The translations under genes were made by a program, and so were the position numbers. Shown here one piece after another: positions 17,330 through 24,700 of a stretch of 29,973 nt of DNA; the first letter of the stretch is position 1; each line of letters opens with the position of its first letter. The notes beneath the pieces are model-generated. The model did no database searches and was not told where the DNA came from. It saw only the letters and a list, made by a program, of their open reading frames with translations. Location of the stretch: NCBI GenBank assembly GCA_002083405.1, contig LVWT01000032.1, positions 1 through 29,973 on the forward strand, in the 5' to 3' direction. The DNA is from Nitrospira sp. SG-bin2 (lineage in GTDB: Bacteria > Nitrospirota > Nitrospiria > Nitrospirales > Nitrospiraceae).

Positions 17330-17346
17330 TCGCGATGCGATCGCGA
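17330..17346 (-). promoter_or_regulatory. Hairpin in the helicase leader
   Basis: TCGCGAT-GCG-ATCGCGA is a perfect 7-bp stem in the predicted ~160-base 5' leader of the helicase gene. It could act in translational or stability control, or be a chance palindrome around GCGATCGC. Confidence 0.3.
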
Positions 17347-17404
17347 AGTCCGTTATGGCTAAAACATCTCCTTCACCGGACTACTGTGAGGGAAATGTAG
17401 ACAC

Positions 17405-17433
17405 ACCATACAGGATGAGGATCCCCACGTCAA
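17405..17433 (-). promoter_or_regulatory. Candidate promoter of the DEAD-box helicase gene
   Basis: On the minus strand TTGACG (17433-17428), a 17-bp spacer and TATGGT (17410-17405) give a near-consensus site. Transcription from it would leave an unusually long leader of about 160 bases. Confidence 0.5.
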
Positions 17434-17793
17434 CTTGTCTTCAATAGTTTGAACGTACTGGGCTATGTGCATGCCGCGCACCGTGATTTCGGCTCAACAC
17501 GATACATACCCAATTGACACCAGCTTATCCGGATGTTTGACTCCCTCATGACGCACCTGTTAAGCTGTGCGTTCGCTCAACGTATTGTCTTCTCCCAGCA
17601 CTCCTCATACCTATTCTCCGTCCGTCAGTCTTTGCAGCAACACCACTCTCTGACGCTCATCCAACCGTGGATGACACAGGCTGCTTTTCACGCAGATGAA
17701 ACGTGCCATTGCCGGCATTGAATCAGAGGGTCATTTTCCTCCGTCAGGTATGTTCCTGGCTAGGAACTCATGCCCGCGAAAAGGAATCTTTCT

Positions 17794-18087
17794 ATGAATC
17801 TCTCCTCTGTTTGGAAAAATCGCAAACAAGCCAAGAAAACTGCCATCCGCAAACCAAAAATCCGCTGGCACTTGCTGGGGCTCACTGACCCCAAGTCAAT
17901 CGACAATACATCGTCCATCGAAACTATCCGGCGGGAAGTCTCTTCGCTGGCAAGATATAGCTTTGGGCCAAATACCCGCTTACGTTCCACACCCGAGGCG
18001 AGCACGTCCTTGGGCAGAAACCACAAATCCTCCGGGACCAGAAGCAGGCGCCGTAGCGCCGCCGGACAGACACAGGACAGCGCGTGA
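17794..18087 (+). CDS. Small basic protein of unknown function (97 aa)
   Basis: I do not recognise it. The frame is open from 17770, but AAGGA lies eight bases before the ATG at 17794, which decides the start. The protein is strongly basic at both ends (WKNRKQAKKTAIRKPKIRW near the start, SRRRS near the end). It has no signal peptide or membrane helix and a Ser/Thr/Arg-rich, probably disordered second half. It might bind nucleic acid, but nothing specific supports that. An overlapping 130-codon frame on the opposite strand is also open, so coding here is uncertain. The strong ribosome-binding site favours this strand. Confidence 0.4.
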   Translation: MNLSSVWKNRKQAKKTAIRKPKIRWHLLGLTDPKSIDNTSSIETIRREVSSLARYSFGPNTRLRSTPEASTSLGRNHKSSGTRSRRRSAAGQTQDSA

Positions 18088-18176
18088 CATGTGTCTGCTC
18101 TCCAATGTGGTAATTGCCGGCCCGCCGATTCACACTCACGCCGAGCCTGCACCGACAGGCTGTGGTCGGTCTCCCA

Positions 18177-18544
18177 TCAGGCAGACCGAAATACCGCGAG
18201 CAGATCACTCAAGGCCATAGTCTTGTGTTTCAACACGGCCCGCTCCGCCCTCAGCTCATCCAGAGCGATCGCATTCGCGGCTCCGTCCTCGATACAAGCC
18301 ATGGTAAGCGAGCGTACCCGATTGCAGTCCTGCTCGACCTTTGCCTTGACCACCTGATTGACAGCCAGCATGTCCAGGACGGTGGCCTTGGTTGAGGCGA
18401 GCTGCGACTGCAACTCAGCATCCGGATAGTTGATACGTGCTGCCTGCTCACACAGCGATCCATGCTTTGCGCCAGAAAGAGATACAGTCTGACCAATGCG
18501 TCCGTGACATCGATATGACTATGAACAGCGGATTGGAGATTCAT
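18177..18544 (-). pseudogene. Frameshifted small gene (~122 codons) of unknown function
   Basis: The N-terminal part begins with ATG at 18544 after a strong AAGGAG and reads MNLQSAVHSHIDVTDALVRL, then YLFLAQSMDR. In that frame the sequence then turns into an implausible Ser/Arg/Trp-rich string. In the -1 frame a convincing continuation runs from about 18455 (LCEQAARINYPDAELQSQLA) to the stop at 18177, with helical, Ala/Leu/Val-rich, protein-like sequence. Joining the frames near 18455-18464 gives a ~122-aa all-helical protein. The break may be a real mutation, a sequencing error or programmed slippage; no classical slippery heptamer is seen at the junction. It follows the 74-aa gene by 28 bp. 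Confidence 0.6.
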
Positions 18545-18572
18545 GCTTCATTCTCCTTTTCAGTTGCAGACG

Positions 18573-18797
18573 CTAGTGCGTCTCGCTGGTGGCTTGCGCA
18601 GCCTGAGGTGACTGGCTGCCTGGCCCCGGCACGGTTTTCACGGAAAGACTCGGCTCCGACGCCGCCTGCATCGACGCCTTCAGTTCCTGGATTGCCAGTG
18701 CGACATCCTGCTCCGTCGATCCAAACCGGTCTCCCATCACCTTGATCGCCTGAGCGATCGATTTTTTCATCTTCGTGATTTGTTCTTCGGGTGTCAT
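18573..18797 (-). CDS. Small helical protein of unknown function (74 aa)
   Basis: I do not recognise it. The ATG at 18797 follows GAGAGG at six bases; a TTG one codon earlier is possible but worse placed. Residues 1-45 (MTPEEQITKMKKSIAQAIKV, then FGSTEQDVALAIQELKASM) are predicted-helical and amphipathic. The last 30 are a Pro/Ser/Gln/Ala-rich disordered tail. No signal peptide or cysteine is present. It is cotranscribed with the frameshifted gene downstream and belongs to the run of small minus-strand genes. Confidence 0.65.
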   Translation of the reverse strand: MTPEEQITKMKKSIAQAIKVMGDRFGSTEQDVALAIQELKASMQAASEPSLSVKTVPGPGSQSPQAAQATSETH

Positions 18798-18887
18798 CAA
18801 TTACCTCTCGTTTATGAATGTTTGTGGAACTCTGAGAAGAACTCGCCTTTCTGCGTGCACTAACGTTTGAGAGCAAACGACCGACCC

Positions 18888-18969
18888 TGCCCTACTACTG
18901 CCGTGAGCTTCAGAGCCCCAGAGACTCGCTGCGTTTTCAGCCCTCCGGCAGAAACACTTTAGTAGGGCA
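18888..18969. repeat. 82-bp nested inverted repeat element
   Basis: The element starts TGCCCTACTA and ends with its exact complement TAGTAGGGCA (10-bp terminal stem). Directly inside is a second perfect stem, CTGCCG (18898-18903) with CGGCAG (18946-18951), leaving an 8-base one-sided bulge and a 42-base loop. It lies between the 32-aa and 74-aa small genes. It could be a structured leader or attenuator of the downstream genes, a small RNA, or a miniature mobile/REP-like element. A 13-codon ORF runs into its minus-strand 5' side. Confidence 0.6.
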
Positions 18970-18978
18970 ACTCTGCAT
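18937..18978 (-). CDS. Possible 13-aa leader peptide
   Basis: AGAAGG lies four bases before an ATG that opens the 13-residue ORF MQSCPTKVFLPEG. It enters the 5' arm of the nested hairpin and stops in its loop, the geometry of a leader peptide that could alter folding of the hairpin upstream of the 74-aa gene. Purely a structural suggestion. Confidence 0.25.
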   Translation of the reverse strand: MQSCPTKVFLPEG

Positions 18979-18987
18979 GACACCTTC

Positions 18988-19086
18988 TTATGTCATCAGC
19001 CTATAGCTCACATAGAGAACTGCCGCCCACACACTCAGATACGCGAGCAACAAGAGTTCTGTTCGCTTATCACGACAAACACTCAT
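18988..19086 (-). CDS. 32-aa single-helix membrane protein
   Basis: MSVCRDKRTE is followed by LLLLAYLSVWAAVLYVSY and a short tail, that is, one hydrophobic helix of ~18 residues after a positively charged N-terminus. GAGAGG stands five bases before the ATG. It resembles small accessory subunits of membrane complexes in design but has no recognisable family. It starts 16 bases after the stop of the 37-aa membrane ORF, so the two are probably translated from one message. Confidence 0.55.
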   Translation of the reverse strand: MSVCRDKRTELLLLAYLSVWAAVLYVSYRLMT

Positions 19087-19102
19087 AACGTCCTCTCGGT
19101 GT

Positions 19103-19216
19103 TCAGCATTCTCGACTCATTGAAACAGCCCGCGTGACCGCGTTGATGATTATCAGGATGACAATCGCTATCAAAAGACCTGCAGGCCTGATCCTGTCCC
19201 GGTTCCTGACGATCAT
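19103..19216 (-). CDS. 37-aa single-helix membrane protein
   Basis: After a basic start (MIVRNRDRIRP) comes one hydrophobic helix (AGLLIAIVILIIINAV) and a short tail. A purine-rich GAGAGGGAGGG abuts the ATG. The layout, basic N-terminus then one helix, predicts N-in topology. It lies between the zinc-ribbon gene and the 32-aa ORF. Its function is unknown. Confidence 0.5.
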   Translation of the reverse strand: MIVRNRDRIRPAGLLIAIVILIIINAVTRAVSMSREC

Positions 19217-19249
19217 CCCTCCCTCTCACTCACTTCGACGACCGAGGAT

Positions 19250-19462
19250 TCATCTCATCCCTCCCTTCCCAAGCCTCATCACAGGTGATCCAGGGACACG
19301 CGCACGATTCCGAATAGGCGGATCATGACCCGCTCGATTAGCCTCAATTCCAGGGTCCGTCATTGCACCACAGAGCAGGCAACGCCAACCAGCCACCAGG
19401 GGCTGACCCATATCTCTCATTTGGACGGCAATCAAGAGACCTTGGCAACGTAGACACTGCAT
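19250..19462 (-). CDS. Small zinc-ribbon-like protein (70 aa)
   Basis: Two CxxC knuckles (Cys3/Cys6 in MQCLRCQG and Cys28/Cys31 in WRCLLCG) are spaced as in short zinc ribbons that bind one metal. The ribosome-binding site is a perfect AGGAGG four bases before the ATG. The C-terminal ~30 residues are basic and probably disordered. Similar short CxxC proteins ending in DPxIxxNR are, from memory, frequent in Nitrospira-type genomes, but I cannot name a function. It belongs to the small-gene run. Confidence 0.75.
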   Translation of the reverse strand: MQCLRCQGLLIAVQMRDMGQPLVAGWRCLLCGAMTDPGIEANRAGHDPPIRNRARVPGSPVMRLGKGGMR

Positions 19463-19483
19463 CGCGCCTCCTATGGGCCGACT

Positions 19484-19600
19484 CTACAACACCCTTCTCA
19501 ATGTCTGGTTCCAGATAAGGCATGCATACATGGGATCAGCATAACTTCGATGGAAGCAATGCCACCATGCTTCAGCAATACGAGCACACGGCCTGATCAT
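19484..19600 (-). CDS. Possible 38-aa cysteine-containing ORF
   Basis: An AGGAGG lies six bases before an ATG that opens MIRPCARIAEAWWHCFHRSY and continues 18 more residues, with three cysteines and two tryptophans. It lies between the NuoI-like gene and the zinc-ribbon gene. The ribosome-binding site is excellent, but the start codon falls inside a terminator-like hairpin and the composition is odd, so it may be a leader ORF or chance. Confidence 0.3.
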   Translation of the reverse strand: MIRPCARIAEAWWHCFHRSYADPMYACLIWNQTLRRVL

Positions 19601-19608
19601 GTCAGGCC
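19590..19608 (-). terminator. GC-rich hairpin after the NuoI-like gene
   Basis: GGCCTGA-5 nt-TCAGGCC is a perfect 7-bp stem 20 bases after the stop. No U-run follows. If it folds it would also mask the start of the 38-aa ORF, so it may regulate readthrough into the small genes. Confidence 0.4.
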
Positions 19609-19627
19609 TCCTTCTCGGCCCGGAAGA

Positions 19628-20200
19628 TTAACAAGCTTTGGGCGGATGATTGGATGCGGCGACGTTGAAAACCGCAAGATTCAGATGCTGGAACTCCAGC
19701 CGCTTCTCGCGTGTCCGAAACGTACGATCCCCAATCGCCAACAGTTGCTGCTTATTGAGGAACAAATCCCGCTTGTCACTTACCGCCCACTCGTATTCCC
19801 GTGTCATCGCCAGCGCATCAACCGGACAGGCTTGGACGCACAGTCCGCAAAACAAACACCGCGTCATGTCCATCGAATATTCTCGCGCGTATCGCTTCGT
19901 CGGTTCGCCCGGCACCTCGGCGCTCACCACCGCAATGACGCGAGAGGGGCAGGCAGCCTCACAGAGATCGCATCCGACACATTTCTCGGTCTCATCGTCA
20001 TAGCGCAGCAAAGCTAGCATGCCGCGATAGTTGTCCGGCAGAATCCGCTTCTCGTGCGGATATTGAAGGGTCACGGGCTTGTAGTGGAGGAGATGGCTCA
20101 TGGTCAACTTCATTCCCACGGCGATCTCATAGAACGTGATCAACCTGATCCAAGCCGTGAATCCGTTATACCGCCTTGACCATCGCTCGCTCAGCCTCAT
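19628..20200 (-). CDS. nuoI: Orphan NuoI-like 2x[4Fe-4S] ferredoxin subunit
   Basis: This 190-aa protein has the two CxxCxxCxxxCP motifs that bind two [4Fe-4S] clusters (Cys74, 77, 80, 84 and Cys115, 118, 121, 125). Around them is the NuoI context: ERCVGC-like EKCVGCDLCEAACPSR, MDMTRCLFCGLCVQACPVDA, the N-terminal amphipathic helix region and YPHEKRILPDNYRG. In complex I this subunit passes electrons between the hydrophilic arm and the quinone site. I chose the ATG at 20200 rather than 20206: AGAAGGG sits six bases ahead of it and it overlaps the upstream 43-aa ORF by ATGA. No other nuo gene is in the window, so it may replace a subunit encoded elsewhere or serve another membrane redox complex. 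Confidence 0.9.
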   Translation of the reverse strand: MRLSERWSRRYNGFTAWIRLITFYEIAVGMKLTMSHLLHYKPVTLQYPHEKRILPDNYRGMLALLRYDDETEKCVGCDLCEAACPSRVIAVVSAEVPGEPTKRYAREYSMDMTRCLFCGLCVQACPVDALAMTREYEWAVSDKRDLFLNKQQLLAIGDRTFRTREKRLEFQHLNLAVFNVAASNHPPKAC

Positions 20201-20328
20201 GCGCATCCCTTCTTAACCGTGATAACCTGTCCGCCGGACTCTCGCATACGCCACTCTGTTTCATCGCCATTGCGGGCAGCTCTCTCAGCCGCCTTAATTT
20301 CTTCACACCAGCAGGCCAGGGGAGGCAC
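20197..20328 (-). CDS. 43-aa ORF translationally coupled to the NuoI-like gene
   Basis: A GTG at 20328, ten bases after GGAG, opens a 43-residue frame: a CWC-containing start (VPPLACWCEEIKAAERAARN), then GDETEWRMRESGGQVITVKK and GCA. Its TGA overlaps the NuoI-like ATG as ATGA, a hallmark of coupled translation. The charged, helical middle looks protein-like. I do not recognise it. Three cysteines, one at the very end, could bind metal or a cluster. A competing 34-codon frame overlaps but is less convincing. Confidence 0.45.
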   Translation of the reverse strand: MPPLACWCEEIKAAERAARNGDETEWRMRESGGQVITVKKGCA

Positions 20329-20364
20329 CCGCGGACTACTCCGAAGGCGTCTCACGACAAACGC

Positions 20365-20667
20365 TCAGAACTTCGGCGCCGACCGAATCACTTTTCTTGT
20401 CTCCTCTTCACCTGCACAAGTCTGTTTGGCCAGCATGCGTTGTCCCACGCTGGCCACCACGGGAATTCTGGCCATACAGGCCTTCAGCGTATCCTCCGCT
20501 GCTCCTGAGGCCAGTGCGTTCCCCTCTCCAACTGGAGCAAGAGCTATAGTTCTTTTCACGAGGGGATCTACCGCTTGGGCATCCTGAACTGACTGTATAG
20601 ACAGTACTGCGAGCAGCCCGATCGTTAAAACTACAGCTGGCGCTTTCATGATTGTTGAGATTCTCAT
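20365..20667 (-). CDS. Secreted small protein of unknown function (100 aa)
   Basis: A clear signal peptide (basic start, hydrophobic APAVVLTIGLLAVLSI, likely cleavage after AQA at residue 32) leaves a ~68-residue periplasmic protein. It has two cysteines (64 and 84) that could form a disulfide and a conserved-looking core ACMARIPVVASVGQRMLAKQ then TC. AGGAG lies nine bases before the ATG. From memory, similar short proteins with an ARIP...GQR...C core occur in Nitrospira, without a known role. It heads the minus-strand run that continues into the 43-aa ORF (36-bp gap) and the NuoI-like ferredoxin. Confidence 0.75.
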   Translation of the reverse strand: MRISTIMKAPAVVLTIGLLAVLSIQSVQDAQAVDPLVKRTIALAPVGEGNALASGAAEDTLKACMARIPVVASVGQRMLAKQTCAGEEETRKVIRSAPKF

Positions 20668-21109
20668 CGTAATGATCTCCTTATCCTCATTAGGGGCCTA
20701 TACCCACGCACCCCATGGGCAACCCATGCACTAGCACGCAAGTGAACCGGTCCGTCACATAATTGCTATCTACCGTGCAGGCACAGGAGACATGCCGGCT
20801 GTGGATTGGTTATTCGCATATTGCACCGCTTAACCGGCTGAGACTCGTTCTTCGAAGAAGCGGCGGAGACTGGGGAATCAGGCGCGCGGGATGGGCCGGG
20901 GATGCGCGAGAGATGGGACAGTCGGCGTAGCTTGGAACATCACCACATCACCCTACAGACCAGCTACTGGGGTGTCAACGATTCGAGTCCGGCGATGCGC
21001 TATAACATGATGATTCTGCATGGATATATTTATTTTCGGCTAAGTATCATGGACAGGATGATGCCACGAGACTTATTCTTGCTGCCGCAAGACAAGGGGC
21101 ACTGTCTAT
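20668..21109. other. 442-bp intergenic region without supported genes
   Basis: It must contain the promoter of the secreted 100-aa gene, but no convincing -35/-10 pair was found. A perfect 12-bp palindrome TTCTTCGAAGAA lies at 20848-20859. The right part (about 21000-21050) is AT-rich. A plus-strand 106-codon frame runs from here into the next gene but is antisense to it and lacks a ribosome-binding site. Confidence 0.5.
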
Positions 21110-21616
21110 CTAATACCGGCCCTTTGGTTCGAGCGGGACAGACGTCAATTCACGGTAGACTCGATGAAACTCTTCCGTCGTCAGGTCCGGGGCCTGTAGT
21201 TTGGCAAGAGCCTCCTGACTGATGGGGTACTCGACCGTATCGTCATAATTCGATGAGGCAATCGTCACGAATCGTGGAGGAAACAACCGCTCAGGCAGAA
21301 GGATACCGATACCTAGATTGTACTTGAGCGCCAGACGAATCACCTCTCGCGCTTTGTCGGCCGGGACATCCCGGCCGAGTCCGATATTCTGCGGCGGCTG
21401 CCCTCGTTTGGCGAATTGGAAGTGGACATTGGTTATGCCCGCTTGAGCGAACTCTTCCTTCAAAGCGGCGGCCTGATTCCGATATTGATCGGCCAGTACA
21501 ACCTCGACGCGGCTCACAGCTTGAACAGACTCCCCGGCGGCAAATACCGCAGTTATTCCGGCATTCATGAGTATAACGAGAAGCGCGCTGCTGATCAGTG
21601 ATCGCCACAGGCTCAT
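21110..21616 (-). CDS. Secreted protein of unknown function (168 aa) downstream of the multicopper oxidase
   Basis: Signal peptide at residues 1-27 (hydrophobic LISSALLVILMNAGITAVFA). The mature part has an alpha/beta pattern (VEVVLADQYRNQAAALKEEF, then GITNVHFQFAKRGQPP) that loosely recalls small SPOR or LytR-C-type domains, but I cannot assign a family. There are no cysteines and few histidines, so it is not an obvious copper chaperone. The ATG at 21616 is preferred over the TTG at 21619; GAGGA lies ten bases upstream. It follows the oxidase gene by 85 bp, across a strong hairpin, and is likely expressed with it at a lower level. Confidence 0.75.
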   Translation of the reverse strand: MSLWRSLISSALLVILMNAGITAVFAAGESVQAVSRVEVVLADQYRNQAAALKEEFAQAGITNVHFQFAKRGQPPQNIGLGRDVPADKAREVIRLALKYNLGIGILLPERLFPPRFVTIASSNYDDTVEYPISQEALAKLQAPDLTTEEFHRVYRELTSVPLEPKGRY

Positions 21617-21660
21617 CAACTATGTTTCCTCAAAGACAAATGCGAGAGGTGTGCAGAGGA

Positions 21661-21693
21661 GCGGCGGTGTCCCGTAATACGGGACACCGCCGC
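21661..21693 (-). terminator. Perfect 15-bp hairpin between the oxidase and the 168-aa gene
   Basis: GCGGCGGTGTCCCGT-AAT-ACGGGACACCGCCGC is a perfect 15-bp stem with a 3-base loop, beginning 9 bases after the oxidase stop. No U-run follows, so it may be a partial terminator or an mRNA 3'-end stabiliser rather than a complete stop. Confidence 0.75.
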
Positions 21694-21701
21694 CTGAATG
21701 A

Positions 21702-24700
21702 CTACTGCCCGATCATCGAGGTCGGTGTGACGACTGCTTCACCGATTTGGTTCTCCGCCGTTTTGGTGGCTGGAACCTGTGGCGCCAGGTGCAAGATTCG
21801 CCGGTCCTCGACTGGAAGTACCTTGAAAAGTCCCCACTGTCCCGCATTGACATAAGCCGGACGTTGGTTCTTCCACAAGTAATCGCCGACGATCCGGTTC
21901 GGACCTCCGGCCCCGCCGGTCAGATAGGCGTTAATCACCTCTGATCCTCCGAACTCCATGGTGCTGACTTGATCGGCACCCTGCATATAGGGTTCGTGCG
22001 GCCATTCGTGACCATCGACCGTGAACAGTTGGACTTGCTCATTAAATGCACCAAGTACGTGAATCGCTACCGGATCTCCCACGTGAGCCTGCAACAGCGG
22101 AGTCGAGGGCATTTCCCCGGCTTTCACGCAGCTGAAGATTTCCGGAATTTCACAGCCTTTTTCTACCCGCCATGCAGTCGGCTCTGACCGGTAGTTCACC
22201 GCCGTAATGCCGGCGACCTGTTGAATGTACGGCATGAAGCTCACGCCGACGATATTGTCCTCGTCCTGGAACATCAGGGAGAAATCTCTATAGTTCTTCC
22301 TGTTTTCATTGCCGGGAACCGTCCGATCAACGATCACATCGGCTCGCCAGCTGCTCTTCATCGTAATATCGTCACCCGACACAGGGTCGCGATAGCGCGA
22401 ACCCTTCGGCCCGACAATGACCGATCCAAACAGACCGTTTCTCGGATTCTCAACCACGTTCCCCCAATCCTGAATGAGGGCGGCCAGTTCTCCGTATTCC
22501 GGATGGGCATAGTAGGTGTAGGTCTTACTCTGCCCTGGACCGATTGTTTGATCGCCTGAGTTATTGCCGACATTGGCGCCGAACGAATCCTTTGGATCGA
22601 ACGCCATCATGTCGACATGGAACCCGGCGCGCTCTTTCGCCATCTCGTTCTTCAAATTGATCTTCAGGCAATCACCGACGTTCACGTGCAGCGTCAGCGG
22701 GCTTGGCTTGAGTTCACCAGCCTTGACACGTCCACGATCCCCTTCGAGCACATACATCTTGCCCTGCTCGTTACCGAAGACCATCTTCCGTTCGAGGTCC
22801 ACTTCCATAACACCAGGCGCTCCGTCATGGTACCGGATCTGCTGGTCAACCGCCGACACATTGAAGGACTTCACCGGCGCATCAGCCGGGCAAACAGAAG
22901 GCGCAGACTTCTGAATCTGCTCGCGGCTCGGCAAGGGCTTCAGATCGCCCTGCAATTCATCGAACACCCTGAAGATGCCCCAACTACCTTCGGCAAAATG
23001 CGAGGCACGACCGCTATAGTAGAGGTAATCTCCGGACTGTTTTTGCGGACCACCAGCCGCCGGAATCGCTGGATCATAACGCTCTCCGATCGCCAGGTGG
23101 ATCGTGCTCCTCGGCATGGCTGTCGTCCCGTACCGTTCCATCGGGAACCAGTGGCCGGTCACATGCCATGTATGCACTTCATTGGCTGAACCGACCAAGG
23201 CCCGCACGAGAATAGGATCGCCAAGGTAGGCCCGCAGCAATGGAGTACCGGGATCACCGTGAATGCCGGACACGAACAACTTCGACGGATCGGGGTTGTT
23301 CATCAACCGCACGCTCAACGGTTCGACCCGCATACTATACCCGCTGCCGGTCGTCGCTTCGCCGCCATTGAGGAACCACATCGGCGACTTGTTGATCTTT
23401 TCGGGGAACTGATGCGACGGTGGCCCATCCACCGTGGTCGCTCCGATCCTCGCTTGAGGATTGTCGGTCGTAATCAGCTCCGCTGTTCGAGCATTGCTGT
23501 CCATGATATGCATCATGACTTCTCGGAAACTGCCACGGATATGGGCGGACACCGGCTCCAGCGTATGGATGTCCGCGATGGGACCGCTGCGGATTTCTTT
23601 GCCGGTAACCGGGTCATGGTAGGTCGACCGCGGCGGCTCGGTAATGAACGCAGAGAATAATCCATGGCCCCAGGTATCCGTGCCAAACACATGGTCATGC
23701 CAATAGACAGTCCCAAAATCCGCATCGACATACCAGCGCTCGCGGATGAACTCGACGCTGGCGATATCGTCCTTCTTATGCCCATACTTCAGCGGCGCAT
23801 CGAAGGTAATCGTCTTGCCATTGATGCTCTTGATCCGCGCGACTTCAAAGAACTTAGGATCATCCATCCCAACGCCCAACTCGATATTGACATGGAACTT
23901 CGACGGATCTGCCACCGTAATACTGCGTGCACCGGCCTTTGTATCAGCCGTCAACACTGTATTCCCAGGCAAAGGCATGCCCTTCTCCGGCTGCGGGTCT
24001 TTCAACATGGTGAAGGCCCGCAACGACATGTCGTACGAGAACCCGATGGTCGGACCGTCGGAAGCGCTGGTGTCGAACTGGAAGAAATGCGGATGGAGAT
24101 TGATCTTGTTCGACCACCCGGTTCTGGCATCGTCTGGAATTTCGTTTTTGAAGATCACATCCACGCAATCATAGACGTTGCCGCGAATGACCAACGGAAC
24201 CTGTTTCTTGGGATTTTGCCGCACTTCTGCTTCTTCTTCGTGCAACACGTAGATCATACCGATTGGATCGACCAGAGCGGCGGAGTTCGCCGTCGCCGGC
24301 TTCAGCGTGATCGGCAATGTAATGGAATGGGTTGTGAAGTACTTCCGCGGAGAATTCTCCGGGCACAAGCTCCACGGACCTTGCTCACCGGGCCTGGCCG
24401 GTTCCGTGCTCTTGGTGCCGTCCTCCCTCACATGGAACGGCTCTAACCATGGCGCACCACCGTGATTCGGGGCAAACGGCGGACGCTTGCCGAGATGCGG
24501 ACGAAGCCATGGGAACGCCAGCTTTCCGGTTTGTGGATCGAACGTGATCGGCGGACGCTTTAACGGAGCGGGCGAGACATAATCCGCCCACTTGTGCGGC
24601 GTCTCCGGCTCGTTCAACGCTAAGGAACCTTCCCACTTCCAGTTCACCACTGTGGCATCATGCGCCTTGGCTTGCAGGACTTGATCCTCTGTCTTGCCAG

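Larger units (their letters stand above)
17236..17793. other. 558-bp intergenic region between helicase and the 97-aa gene
   Basis: It holds the helicase leader and promoter on its left side. The right ~360 bp has no ORF I can support: a 62-codon plus-strand frame at 17533 has no ribosome-binding site and unconvincing composition. A 6-bp stem (ACGCAC/GTGCGT, 17551-17572) is the only other structure noticed. Confidence 0.5.

Noticed and set aside
17533..17721. 62-codon plus-strand frame in the helicase upstream region
   Set aside because: No ribosome-binding site and random-looking composition.
17760..18152. 130-codon minus-strand frame opposite the 97-aa gene
   Set aside because: No good start signal; the plus-strand frame has a well-placed AAGGA. 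Kept only as an alternative.
18801..18983. 60-codon minus-strand frame across the nested inverted repeat
   Set aside because: Poorly placed GTG start and sequence dominated by the hairpin; the 13-codon ATG frame has the better ribosome-binding site.
20960..21000. tRNA-like GATTCGAGTCC sequence
   Set aside because: The bases flanking the TTCGAGT loop cannot form a T stem, and no acceptor or anticodon arm fits.
20902..21222. 106-codon plus-strand frame
   Set aside because: Mostly intergenic, then antisense to the secreted 168-aa gene; no ribosome-binding site.
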